Origin: an uncultured Caldilinea sp.
GTDB taxonomy: Bacteria > Chloroflexota > Anaerolineae > Caldilineales > Caldilineaceae
Assembly (NCBI RefSeq): GCF_937128415.1
Contig: NZ_CAKZMJ010000033.1
Location: forward strand, 16,561-80,560
Direction: 5' to 3'
Length of the DNA: 64,000 nucleotides
Each line of letters starts with the position of its first letter. Position 1 is the stretch's first letter. The translations under genes were made by a program, and so were the position numbers. Shown here piece by piece: positions 38,634 to 62,828 of the stretch. The notes below the pieces were generated by a model. It was not told where the DNA came from, did no database searches, and worked only from the letters and a program-made list of their open reading frames with translations.

Positions 38634-39458
38634 TCACAGGTTTTTCCTGCCGATAAAACAGCCGGCATCCTTGGGCACGCGCAGCCGACCCTGTGCATCC
38701 AAATGGCGACGCAGCCGCTCCGCCACCATCGGCAACAAGCGCGCAGCATGGCTGCCGTCCGCAGGGCGATCTTCCAGCGCGTCGATATGGGCGCTTGCAT
38801 AGTAGCGCAGCGCCGCGCTCAACGAGGGAAAGAGAAAGGCGTCGCTGCGCACGTGCGCCTCTGCATCTGGAAAAAATTGGCGCACCAGCTCCCAATGCCC
38901 CAGATGAAAGCGCTCCGTCGCGTGGGGAGCAGGCGTGTAGCCGAGCGCAAGCGCAGCCTCGCAATGCGCCTTGTGAAACAGAGCGCCGGCGTCCGCAGCA
39001 TTGGTCGCCAACATCACAAGGCCACCCGGCTTGAGCACGCGGCGCATTTCCGCCAACGCCGCCGCCTGCTCCGGAACGTGATAGAGCATATGGTTCGCCA
39101 TCACGCGGTCTACGCTTGCATCGGCCAGCGGCAGCGCCTGCGCATCCGCCTGAAGCGCCAACACGTCGAGCCTCTCCTGCATCGCCTGGCGGCGCGCCGC
39201 CTCCACCATGCCGTAGGAGCTATCGAGCGCAATCACTCGGCAGCCCGCGGCGTGAAGTCGGCCATGATAGGCGCCCGGCCCACAGCCGATGTCGGCCACG
39301 GTCAGACCAGGGCGAAGCTCGAACCGCGCCAACGCCCAGTCGAAAAAGTCGTTCGGGCGTTCGCTGTAGAGCGCATGCGCCTCCTGGCGGATGCGCAACT
39401 TGTCCGGCCCGGCGTATTGATCGGCAAGATAGGAAGGATGGACGGCGAACGCTGACAT
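38634..39458 (-). CDS. Class-I SAM-dependent methyltransferase (UbiE/Methyltransf_11-like)
   Basis: A 274-residue methyltransferase: motif I VADIGCGPGAYHGRL (about 51), post-I VIALDSSYGMVEAARR, motif II ADAQALPLADASVDRVMANHMLYH (about 100), motif III RVLKPGGLVMLATN. Substrate type is unknown. The frame runs far upstream, antisense to recJ; the ATG at 39458 (MSAFAVHPSYLADQYAG) has AGGAG about 7 nt before it and is the real start. It is divergent from recJ with a 60-nt gap, and first in the operon with the exonuclease gene. Confidence 0.9.
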   Translation of the reverse strand: MSAFAVHPSYLADQYAGPDKLRIRQEAHALYSERPNDFFDWALARFELRPGLTVADIGCGPGAYHGRLHAAGCRVIALDSSYGMVEAARRQAMQERLDVLALQADAQALPLADASVDRVMANHMLYHVPEQAAALAEMRRVLKPGGLVMLATNAADAGALFHKAHCEAALALGYTPAPHATERFHLGHWELVRQFFPDAEAHVRSDAFLFPSLSAALRYYASAHIDALEDRPADGSHAARLLPMVAERLRRHLDAQGRLRVPKDAGCFIGRKNL

Positions 39459-39483
39459 GGGCGGCTCCTGAAAAGCCCTCTGC

Positions 39484-39512
39484 TTGGGGCAAACTCCTCG
39501 CAACAGTATAAT
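39484..39512 (+). promoter_or_regulatory. recJ promoter predicting a leaderless mRNA
   Basis: TTGGGG (39484-39489) and a perfect TATAAT (39507-39512) are 17 bp apart. Just 6 nt lie between the -10 box and the ATG at 39519, so transcription should begin at or beside the start codon. Confidence 0.7.
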
Positions 39513-39518
39513 CATACC

Positions 39519-41270
<1,752 letters not shown>

Positions 41271-41594
41271 CAAGTGACGCACCCTACGACTGACCGCCAA
41301 CTCCACCCCCCCATTTTTGCCAGCAATTGACCGACGCCCTTCCCCAACAACTTCGACCAATAGGCCGATGGCTTTTGCAGCCGAACCCAGTACTATCTTG
41401 GCTAGAACGTAGATGGACGTTCCGGCGCACGCAGACCGATCCCCCGCACTCCTGCTTCACCATCGCACTCCTGCATCGAGCCGCCGCCGGACGCCGTGTG
41501 GAATGTATGTGATGCGCCTCCGGTGCAAAGGCGCTTCGCAGAATAAACAGTCAGTGGGTCAATCTCAGTCAATCGCTCAACAGGAGGAGCACAA
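41271..41594. other. 324-nt region upstream of the Tad locus
   Basis: No gene is seen. CGCACTCCTGC occurs twice near 41445-41475. A GCGCCT/AGGCGC stem is at 41514-41534. GGAGGAG lies 5-11 nt before the flp ATG. No convincing -35/-10 pair was found, so the Tad promoter is undetermined. Confidence 0.4.
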
Positions 41595-41792
41595 ATGATT
41601 ACGTACTACTATCTGATTCTTAAGTCATACCTCGAACGGGAAGAAGGGCAGGACCTCATCGAGTATGCGTTGATCGCCGGTCTGCTGGCGTTGGCGGCCG
41701 TCGCAGCCTTGATGGCGTTGGGTGGATCGATCCAGAACATGTGGAACGCCCTCGCCGGTGCTGTCGCAGCTGCAACAGGTGGCGGGAACTGA
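41595..41792 (+). CDS. flp: Flp-type pilin
   Basis: Major pilin of a Tad/Flp type IVb pilus (65 residues). After a positive leader the sequence EEGQDLIEYALIAGLLALAAV gives the prepilin cleavage site G|QDLIEY with Glu at +5 and Tyr at +6, as in Flp pilins. A hydrophobic helix and a short Ala/Gly tail (AAATGGGN) follow. The 17-residue leader is a little longer than typical. CAGGAGGAGCACAA precedes the ATG. It is first in a cluster with two TadE-type proteins and the prepilin peptidase. Confidence 0.93.
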   Translation: MITYYYLILKSYLEREEGQDLIEYALIAGLLALAAVAALMALGGSIQNMWNALAGAVAAATGGGN

Positions 41793-41882
41793 CCTCAAAC
41801 AGAAATCTGAGTGTAGACCACGAGCGCATGCAAGACCGCCGCCGTTAAAAGGGCGACCCGTAACAGGCCAAAAGAGGTGAAT

Positions 41883-42293
<411 letters not shown>

Positions 42294-42458
42294 CGGCTGG
42301 GGCGTGACAGGCCGCCCCACCGCTGCGTCCGGCCAGGGGTCGAACCTACGGCGCTCCTGTAGGCGTGACGGGGCGCTTCGGCGCACAAAATGGCGGGAAG
42401 ACCGGCGAGGCGCAGCGGACAAAGGGTGCGCCGAACCAACCGAAAGGGTGGAAAAACT

Positions 42459-43271
<813 letters not shown>

Positions 43272-43282
43272 AGATGGGAATC

Positions 43283-43405
43283 GTGTTTCGTGGTGCGTGC
43301 TCTGCGGCGCGTGTTTCGCAGTGCGGGTTGCACGGCCCAGGGTGCATGACCAATTGCCCACTTAGAACGCAACACGCCACACGCAACACGCAACACGCAA
43401 CAGAC
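43283..43405. repeat. Dispersed GTGTTGCGT repeat, copy 3, inside the Tad operon
   Basis: Degenerate CGTGTTTCGTGGTGCGTG words (43283-43325) face ACGCAACACGCCACACGCAA and further CACGCAACA units (about 43364-43400), the third copy of the family seen at 1.9 and 4.1 kb. It occupies nearly all of the cpaB-cpaE spacer. The transcript could form a long hairpin that splits expression of the operon. Confidence 0.75.
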
Positions 43406-43419
43406 AGAGGGGGCATAAC

Positions 43420-44685
<1,266 letters not shown>

Positions 44686-44688
44686 ACC

Positions 44689-45639
<951 letters not shown>

Positions 45640-45655
45640 ACGCGAGGTTGACGAT

Positions 45656-46620
<965 letters not shown>

Positions 46621-46624
46621 CGAG

Positions 46625-48484
<1,860 letters not shown>

Positions 48485-48495
48485 AGGAGGGAGAG

Positions 48496-49851
<1,356 letters not shown>

Positions 49852-50098
49852 ATCGCAAAACGTCTCTGCGCCGCGCGCAAAACAGAGCGCGCATTGCTGG
49901 CGCATCTAACGCCAAAAGCAGTAGGCTCACGCGCCAGGATCGATCTTTTGGCAGTAGCGACCATGAAATGGATTTCCGTACAATGAAGAAGGCCGCTCAC
50001 AGTGCAGCGTCGAAGGCGGCGCAACATTCGCAGATCGTAACAACATTCGCAGATCGTCGTCTGAAGGTTCTCGGCTTTGACGGCTCCAGGAGGTGATT
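49852..50098. other. 247-nt spacer with a perfect 17-nt direct repeat
   Basis: CAACATTCGCAGATCGT occurs at 50022-50038 and again at 50041-50057, two bases apart. A GCGCGC/GCGCGC stem is near 49877-49896. CCGTACAATG near 49977 could be a -10 box but lacks a clear -35. No gene is seen. The spacing of 19 bp suggests a cooperative binding site for the downstream pilin genes, but this is unproven. Confidence 0.4.
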
Positions 50099-50625
50099 AT
50101 GGGCGCAAGAGAAGAAACAGAGAAAGGCGTCCGCCTGAATCGTTCGGCGACCGGGCCCAATTGGCTGATCAACCGGTGGCGTTCAGAACGCGGCGCCAAT
50201 TTGATCGAGATGAGTTTTATCGTGGTGCTCATGCTGGCGCTGGTGGTGGGGGCCGTCGATCTCGGCTTCGCCTACCAACATTACGGCGTCGTCCTGAACG
50301 CCTCGCGCGAGGGAGCGCGGCTCTATTCGCGCACGCCCTGTCTGTCCAGCAACCGCGCAGCGCTGCGCTCCGCCATTATCAACGCAGTCGTGAACGAGAC
50401 CAACGCAACCACCAACAGGGCAGGGGTTCGCATTTTGCCGCAAAATGTGACCATCTCTCCCGACCCTACTTCGGCGGGATGCCCTGCGCCAGGCGCGCCG
50501 GTGGAAGTGCGCGTGCGCGTGCTCTATCGGTCGCAATTTGGGGAGCTGATCGGTCTGGGCGAAATCCCGATTAGCGCATCGGCCACGATGATGCATTACG
50601 GTTCTGACACCTCCCAGAGTGGATC

Positions 50626-50629
<4 letters not shown>
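50099..50629 (+). CDS. TadE-like pseudopilin 2
   Basis: A 176-residue TadE-type protein. A long basic leader (residues 1-34) precedes RGANLIEMSFIVVLMLALVVGAVDLGFAYQHYG, with the Gly cleavage site and Glu at +5. The ASREGARLYSR segment that follows is diagnostic for TadE. The rest is an extracytoplasmic domain with two Cys residues. AGGAGGTG precedes the ATG at 50099; a GTG two codons earlier falls within that site. It overlaps tadG by four bases. Confidence 0.88.
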
Positions 50630-51743
<1,114 letters not shown>

Positions 51744-51747
<4 letters not shown>

Positions 51748-52481
51748 CAGGCGAACAGATCGGATTCGGTTTATTGGCAGCGTTTGTAGGATGGATCGGC
51801 GGCGGCCTGGTGAACTGGGCCGCCGACGTTCTGCCCAGGGCGACGCAAAGGGAGCAGCCGAGCGACTCAGAAGCTGGCGCAGCGAAACCCGCATCCGATG
51901 GCCTCCAAAGGGGGTGGAGGCGCCAACATCTGGGCCTCGCTTTTCGGGGAGGCCAGCCTCTTGCCAGCAGGCGCAATCTGATTGTAGTTCTGACCAGCGT
52001 CTTGCTCACCGTCGTGATCGTCGCCCGCTGGGGTTGGAGCGTGCAGACGGGCATCGGCTGGGTTTACATGCTCTTTTTGCTCGCCGTCGCCGTGATCGAC
52101 TTCGAACATCACCGCGTGCTCAACATCATGCTGGCGCCGGCGGCGATCGTCGTCGCCGCCATCAGCTTGTTGCCCGGCGCGCCGGGTCTTCCCAGCGCGC
52201 TGCTTGGAGGAGTGGTCGGCTTTGGCGTCTTTTTCCTGCTGGCGATCGTCGGACGCGGCGCCTTGGGCATGGGCGACGTGAAACTGGCGGGCGTGATCGG
52301 CATGATGCTCGGCTATCCAAATGTGGTGACTGCGCTGTTGGTAGGCGCGCTGCTCGGCGGCGTCGCAGCGTTCGTCCTGCTGGCGACGCGACGGGCGACG
52401 CGTAAAACGGCGATCGCATATGCGCCTTATCTGGCTTGCGGCGCCCTGTTGACGATATGGCTGCAGTTCAGCCTGTTCTGA
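51744..52481 (+). CDS. Prepilin peptidase (A24 family, TadV-like)
   Basis: Membrane aspartic peptidase that processes Flp and TadE leaders (245 residues). The first active-site Asp is in LLAVAVIDFEHHRVLN and the second in GMGDVKLAGVIG. There is no cysteine-rich methylase domain, as in TadV, but a hydrophilic linker of about 45 residues (QREQPSDSEAGAAKPAS) lies between the first helix and the core. The start at 51744 overlaps the TadG stop by four bases (ATGA); the open frame further upstream lies inside tadG and is disregarded. Confidence 0.9.
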
Positions 52482-52614
52482 GAACGCAAAGCAACAAAGG
52501 CGAGGGCGTCAAGCGCAACAGAGGATGAGCCTGTATGATTTTCATCAGGATCGGCGCTATCAAGGCGGTCGGCGTCGCAATATCCGATGAAAAAACAAAG
52601 GGTGGTGTGCAAAC

Positions 52615-53016
52615 ATGGTGCAAGTTGAAAACCGAAGTCGAAATACGATCGTGCTCAGCCACGGGAAGATGGCGAACACGCGCTGGGCGCGACTGCGCGG
52701 ATTGATCGGAGTGCGCGACCTGCCTGAAGGGCATGGAATCATCCTCGAGCCTTGCCATGGCGTTCACTGCATGTTCATGTCCATCCCGATCGACGTCATC
52801 TACGTGGACAAGAACCATCGCGTCGTAGGGCTAGAACGGGCGATGAAGCCGTGGGCCATCGGCAAGATCTATCGCAACAGTCGCTATGTCGTCGAAGCGC
52901 CGGTCGGCACCATTGAACGCACGCAGACGCAGATTGGCGACCAACTTAAGATAGTCGTGCTTGAAGAACAGAGAGCGGCTCTCCAGAAAACCTCGCCTTC
53001 ATCCGCCAGCCTCTGA
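52615..53016 (+). CDS. DUF192-family small protein
   Basis: A 133-residue protein with the DUF192 pattern: ANTRWARLRGLIGVRDLPEGHGIILEP (family RxxGLMxR..L..G.G.lF), CHGVHCMFMSIPIDVIYVDKNHRVVGLE (family FWMxNTxxPLDVIFID), and a C-terminal VVEAPVGTIERTQTQIGD. No signal peptide is present, unlike most DUF192 lipoproteins. Such cytoplasmic forms are often found beside Tad genes. The function of the family is unknown. A 133-nt gap separates it from the prepilin peptidase. Confidence 0.85.
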   Translation: MVQVENRSRNTIVLSHGKMANTRWARLRGLIGVRDLPEGHGIILEPCHGVHCMFMSIPIDVIYVDKNHRVVGLERAMKPWAIGKIYRNSRYVVEAPVGTIERTQTQIGDQLKIVVLEEQRAALQKTSPSSASL

Positions 53017-53099
53017 CCAAGCTCTAAAAGGGGTGCACGGGAAACGAATCTTGCAGATGGTGTGGAAATCGGCAGAATGACGCCTCCGTAGATTTCAAT

Positions 53100-53128
53100 T
53101 TGTCGTCGGCGGCTGTTGGCCTTACACT
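53100..53128 (+). promoter_or_regulatory. Possible promoter of the RAM-like gene, near the start codon
   Basis: TTGTCG (53100-53105) and TACACT (53123-53128) are 17 bp apart, each matching consensus at four positions. The ATG follows after 9 nt, so the mRNA may be leaderless. Confidence 0.4.
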
Positions 53129-53137
53129 ATCGCTATC

Positions 53138-53845
<708 letters not shown>

Positions 53846-53864
53846 CATCTCTCTTCTCGCCGCA

Positions 53865-54500
53865 TCAGGACTTTAACGCTAGGCGCTCGGCCACAAATCG
53901 ATGGCTGAGCGCGCGATAGCGCCCCCAATCCGCCCACTCTTTGGAAATCCGATAGGTCATCGCCAACAGATCGGCGACCCAAGGCAACTCCGTCGCCGGT
54001 CGCCACTGCCAGCCGCGGATGGACTCCTCCGGGTCTTGCGGCGCGATGGCTGCGTCCAGAGGCATGCGCACCAGAAAGTGATAGGTGGCGAACGAAACGG
54101 CGCCCAACCTTGCATGGTGCAGTTCGTAGGCCAACACGCCCAGACAACGTTCAACTTGCGCGTCGTCATCGCCTTCGCCGATGCGCAGGCCGGTTTCCTC
54201 GAAAATCTCGCGCGCCACCGTCTCCATGATGCGCTCCCCAGTGTGCACGCCGCCCGTGGGCAGCCGATAGATGCCCTCCGGATAGAAGGTCTTGGCGTGC
54301 AGCAGCACCCCTTGCATCGGGTCTCCGCGATGCAGGACATAACAGATCTCGGCGCGGCGGCCATTCGAGGCCAACTGCTGATGCTCGCCGCTCAGGAAAG
54401 GATCGGCGACGTTCAGCGTCGTCTGCGCCACGGGGAACGCCCCCCAACGTCTCTGCAGCGTTTCCAATTCTGCTATATCGATTGCCTCGGTCAGGCGCAT
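53865..54500 (-). CDS. Nudix hydrolase 2
   Basis: A 211-residue Nudix protein. The Nudix box GGVHTGERIMETVAREIFEETG (about 88-110) has all conserved Glu residues. The N-terminal part (ELETLQRRWGAFPVAQTTLNV) and the WRPATELPWVADLL region are not typical of a named class. The substrate is unknown. The open frame continues 39 codons upstream through a repeat-like stretch; the ATG at 54500 has AAAGGA about 7 nt upstream. It is downstream of DUF58 on the same strand with a gap of 113 nt. Confidence 0.88.
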   Translation of the reverse strand: MRLTEAIDIAELETLQRRWGAFPVAQTTLNVADPFLSGEHQQLASNGRRAEICYVLHRGDPMQGVLLHAKTFYPEGIYRLPTGGVHTGERIMETVAREIFEETGLRIGEGDDDAQVERCLGVLAYELHHARLGAVSFATYHFLVRMPLDAAIAPQDPEESIRGWQWRPATELPWVADLLAMTYRISKEWADWGRYRALSHRFVAERLALKS

Positions 54501-54518
54501 GTCAAGTCCTTTCTGGAT

Positions 54519-54609
54519 CAGGCGATTTTCATCTCTGGACGATCCCTCGAACTTCCTTCTTTGTGGCTTTGCGTCTTCGTGACGATTGGTCAGGCAATTT
54601 TCATCTCCG
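54519..54609. repeat. Short direct repeat between DUF58 and Nudix genes
   Basis: TCAGGCGATTTTCATCTCTG (starting near 54519) and TCAGGCAATTTTCATCTCCG (starting near 54590) are near-identical copies 71 nt apart. Between them lies CTTTGTGGCTTTGCGTCTTCGTG, a word similar to intergenic low-complexity repeats of filamentous bacteria. No gene is evident. Confidence 0.5.
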
Positions 54610-54613
54610 GGGA

Positions 54614-55821
<1,208 letters not shown>

Positions 55822-55825
<4 letters not shown>

Positions 55826-56775
55826 TCGTCGACGGCGCCGAGATCCAGCGGCGTGCTCTCCACGATCTGGGCGATGATTTCGTCGGCGCTGCGGCCGCGC
55901 AGTGCGCTTTCAGGCCGGACAATGCAACGATGTGGCAAAGCCAGCGGAGCGATGGCCTGAACATCGTCAGGCAGCACGAAATTGCGGCCTGCGATGGCCG
56001 CACGCGCTTGCGAGGCGCGATAGAGGGCTAGCGATCCGCGCGGGCTGGCGCCCAACGCCAGGTCGGGATGATGGCGCGTGGCGTGAATCAAAGCGACGAT
56101 GTAGCGCCGCACCGAACGATCGACGCGTATGCTCCAAATGAGCTCGGCGAGCTTGACCACCTCCGCCCCGGAGGCGACGGCGCCGAGCTGCTCGATGGGA
56201 TGACGACCGGCGACCGCAACGAGCATTGCTTCCTCCTCGTCAGGAGAAAGATAGCCGAGTCGCACCCGAAAAAGAAAACGGTCGAGCTGCGCCTCCGGAA
56301 GCGGAAAAGTTCCCTCGAACTCGATCGGATTTTGTGTGGCGAGCACCAGGAAGGGGCGCAGCAACGGTCGAGTTTCCCCGTCGACGGTGATCTGTCGCTC
56401 TCCCATGCATTCCAGCAGGGCGGCCTGAGCGCGCGGGGTGGCCCGGTTGATCTCGTCGGCGAGCAAGATATTGGTGAACACGGGGCCGGGCGCGAACTGA
56501 AAGCGTCGCGTCTCCTGATTGAAGATACTGACGCCGGTGATGTCGCTCGGGAGCAGATCGGGCGTGCATTGAATGCGGCGAAAATCGCTGCCGATGCTGG
56601 CGGCCAGCGCTCGCGCCAGCATCGTCTTGCCGACGCCGGGCACATCCTCAATCAACACATGTCCTTCACAGAGCAGCGCAATGATCAACGTATCGATCAC
56701 CTCGCGCTTGCCGACGATCACCTTCTGAATATTGGTGCGCAAACACTCGGCGAATTGCTGTATTTCTGTCGTCAT
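55822..56775 (-). CDS. MoxR-family AAA+ ATPase
   Basis: A 317-residue AAA+ chaperone ATPase. Walker A is EDVPGVGKTMLARALA (about 42), Walker B is NILLADEINRATPRAQAALLECM (about 102), and the sensor-1 region is LVLATQNPIEFEGTFPLPEAQLDRF (about 139). The C-terminal helical lid has SPRGSLALYRASQARAAIAGR. The frame extends 28 codons upstream over a promoter and duplicated sequence, so the ATG at 56775 (MTTEIQQFAECL) is preferred. The -10 box ends 6 nt before it. Confidence 0.94.
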
Positions 56776-56781
56776 AAAGAT

Positions 56782-56810
56782 AGTATGCCGCAGAGCGGAC
56801 GATTTGTCAG
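56782..56810 (-). promoter_or_regulatory. moxR promoter predicting a leaderless mRNA
   Basis: On the minus strand CTGACA (56810-56805) and CATACT (56787-56782) lie 17 bp apart. The ATG follows the -10 box after 6 nt, and no Shine-Dalgarno sequence is present. Confidence 0.6.
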
Positions 56811-56858
56811 GAATCGTTTTGTCAGGAATCGTTTCTGGCGAGTGAGAAATTGCTCCCA

Positions 56859-56890
56859 ATGTTAACGGCTACTTGACCGCCCGTTAACAT
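56859..56890. promoter_or_regulatory. Candidate operator: 10-bp inverted repeat ATGTTAACGG
   Basis: ATGTTAACGG (56859-56868) and its exact inverse CCGTTAACAT (56881-56890) are 12 nt apart. They lie 42 nt upstream of the -35 box of the sugar ABC operon and 49 nt upstream of the moxR -35 box. Half-sites with GTTAAC are common for LacI-family repressors; the regulator is not in this window. Confidence 0.55.
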
Positions 56891-56931
56891 GGTTGTGCAA
56901 TCATTCGGCATGGAAAAATTCTGAAAAAGAA

Positions 56932-56960
56932 TTGACGCATCCTGTTGCGTTTACTATACT
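56932..56960 (+). promoter_or_regulatory. Promoter of the second sugar ABC operon
   Basis: TTGACG (56932-56937) and TATACT (56955-56960) are separated by 17 bp, each one base from consensus. The start site near 56967 gives a leader of about 170 nt. Confidence 0.78.
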
Positions 56961-57139
56961 AAATGAGGAAGCGATTCCCAATCATGCAGACTTCTCTCTT
57001 GTTTCGGAGGATTGGAAGTCGATGCATCCCTGCACGATCTCCCTCCATAGCGAGGCGACGGTCCAATTTCCCAAAGATTGACCTGCGATGTTAACAGCCC
57101 TGCGCCCGCCGAGACATCCAAGCATAGACCAGAGGCTTC

Positions 57140-59744
<2,605 letters not shown>

Positions 59745-59820
59745 CGTCAAACAGCGGCTCGGCCGTTGTGAATATAAATTTCAGGAAGCAGATCGTTCCA
59801 GTTTTTCAAGAGGAGATCCT

Positions 59821-61224
<1,404 letters not shown>

Positions 61225-61251
61225 TTCTGCGCTGAACCGCACACAACGGCG

Positions 61252-61292
61252 AATGGGGAGGATTCCAACAGTTGGAGTCCTCCCCATTTTTT
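61252..61292 (+). terminator. Intrinsic terminator of the second sugar operon
   Basis: AATGGGGAGGATTCCAAC pairs with GTTGGAGTCCTCCCCATT (one mismatch region) around a short loop, followed by six T residues. It ends the permease-permease-binding protein operon 28 nt after the stop. Confidence 0.9.
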
Positions 61293-61365
61293 CATTGCAG
61301 CGGTGTTGCTTGGGATGTGGGGATTGTCCGGCGCATCTTCCTGATGGAAGAGAGGACTTGCCGAA

Positions 61366-62100
61366 TCAACCGAATTTCATCACTTTGAAGAACTCAAAGT
61401 AGCGAACAGAGCCATCTGGCTGCTTCTCGCCCCAAGTCTCCAGCCAGCGTTGTTTGGCGCCTTCTGGATCGCTGAACTGCGACCGATGACAGAGGATAGC
61501 CTCGATCTTGGTGGAAATTTCAGCCGTAATGTCGAGTTTCAGCGTCGGCGCCTCATGGCCGTGCACATACAGATATTTGATCTTATGGGGGTGATAGCCC
61601 TCGTCGGCCAGGTCGGGATAGAACATCGGGTTGTCGGCGGCCGGGAAAATGGCCTCAATGGCGATCAAGCCGGCGTTGCGGTGGTCTGGATGGTTGATAT
61701 AGCCGTCGCCGACGAAATAGCGGTCGGGATTGGTGCAGATGATCAGTTCTGGGCGAATCCGACGGATCTCGCGCGTCACGCGCTTGCGAATGGCGCGATG
61801 CGGACGCAGGAAGCCATCCTCTTCCCCCATAAAGAGCACTTCCTTGACGCCGCACAGGCTCGCCGCTTTGCGCTGTTCAATCTGACGCATGGCGATCAGT
61901 TGGTTGCGCGTGATTTCTGGATTGTGATTGCCTTTGTCGCCGTTCGTCAACACCATGTAGGTGACTTCAATGCCCTGTCGCGCCATTTGAATGCTGGCGC
62001 CGCCGCAAATGAAATCGGCGTCATCCGGATGGGCGACGATCACCAGAGCGCGTTTCACATCAGACCAGTCGGGAACGGTTTCGATATACGGATGGTCCAT
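61366..62100 (-). CDS. PIG-L-type LmbE deacetylase
   Basis: Zinc-dependent N-deacetylase of the LmbE family (244 residues). The metal motif AHPDDADFICGGA (about 25-37) has the HxDD pattern. NHPDHRNAGLIAIEAIFPAADNP (about 118) carries a further ligand His and the conserved region of BshB/MshB-like enzymes. YLYVHGHEAPTLKLDIT and CHRSQF follow. Substrates include GlcNAc-linked thiols and lipids; nothing here decides. The ATG at 62100 (MDHPYIETV) is chosen over a start 24 codons upstream that adds an unlikely basic extension. Confidence 0.9.
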   Translation of the reverse strand: MDHPYIETVPDWSDVKRALVIVAHPDDADFICGGASIQMARQGIEVTYMVLTNGDKGNHNPEITRNQLIAMRQIEQRKAASLCGVKEVLFMGEEDGFLRPHRAIRKRVTREIRRIRPELIICTNPDRYFVGDGYINHPDHRNAGLIAIEAIFPAADNPMFYPDLADEGYHPHKIKYLYVHGHEAPTLKLDITAEISTKIEAILCHRSQFSDPEGAKQRWLETWGEKQPDGSVRYFEFFKVMKFG

Positions 62101-62218
62101 ACTAATACACACTTTCGTCAAAAAGAGATGGATGCGGCTCCTTACAACGGATGGAATCAACAACGGGTGCAATCAGACCGAAAAGTCTGAAACAGGGACA
62201 CCCAATGGATTTCTGCGA

Positions 62219-62252
62219 TCAAAAAAGGAACCCCTGTCGCCAGAGGTTCCTT
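62219..62252 (-). terminator. Intrinsic terminator of the ferredoxin gene
   Basis: On the minus strand AAGGAACCTCTG (62252-62241) pairs with CAGGGGTTCCTT (62236-62225) with one mismatch around GCGA, followed by TTTT. It lies about 40 nt past the ferredoxin stop. Confidence 0.88.
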
Positions 62253-62289
62253 GGGTCGGCTGATTCGGATTGAAGCGCCCGTTACGGGT

Positions 62290-62586
<297 letters not shown>

Positions 62587-62670
62587 ATTGTGGAATGATC
62601 TATACTTGTCTTCAAGAATGCATTGTCGCCCAAACTCATCGCCGCCCTGAAGATTCACGTTGACAGACGA

Positions 62671-62726
62671 GCTTGTGAGAGCAAGCAAATCTGATGTTTT
62701 CCATCAGTTTGTGCCTTGAGGCACAA
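62671..62726 (-). ncRNA. Three consecutive stem-loops in the ferredoxin mRNA leader
   Basis: From the 5' end of the mRNA: TTGTGCC-TCAA-GGCACAA (62726-62709), CTGATG-GAAAA-CATCAG (62707-62691) and GCTTG-CTCTCA-CAAGC (62686-62671). All arms are perfectly paired. They begin about 5 nt after the predicted transcription start and are followed by about 100 nt of leader before the Shine-Dalgarno sequence. No known riboswitch is recognised. Confidence 0.6.
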
Positions 62727-62737
62727 TCTCAGGAACG

Positions 62738-62766
62738 ATTGTAGCGACGTTTCCGGCAAATGTCAA
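62738..62766 (-). promoter_or_regulatory. Ferredoxin gene promoter
   Basis: On the minus strand a perfect TTGACA (62766-62761) and TACAAT (62743-62738) lie 17 bp apart. The start site near 62731 gives a leader of about 160 nt. Confidence 0.85.
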
Positions 62767-62828
62767 CTGATCTATAACTTTTTCGTTTAATTTACTACAC
62801 ATCGTGTTGAAGCTGGGTTCAGCGCAAG

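Larger units (their letters stand above)
56776..57139. other. 364-nt divergent control region
   Basis: It contains the moxR promoter, a tandem copy of GTCAGGAATCGTTT (56806-56819 and 56821-56834), a perfect 10-bp inverted repeat, the promoter of the second sugar operon and a leader of about 170 nt, in which another GTTAAC lies near 57090. No coding sequence is supported in it. Confidence 0.55.

Noticed and set aside
56893..57081. 62-codon frame in the leader of the second sugar operon
   Set aside because: It starts upstream of the predicted promoter -10 box, has no ribosome-binding site and no recognisable sequence.
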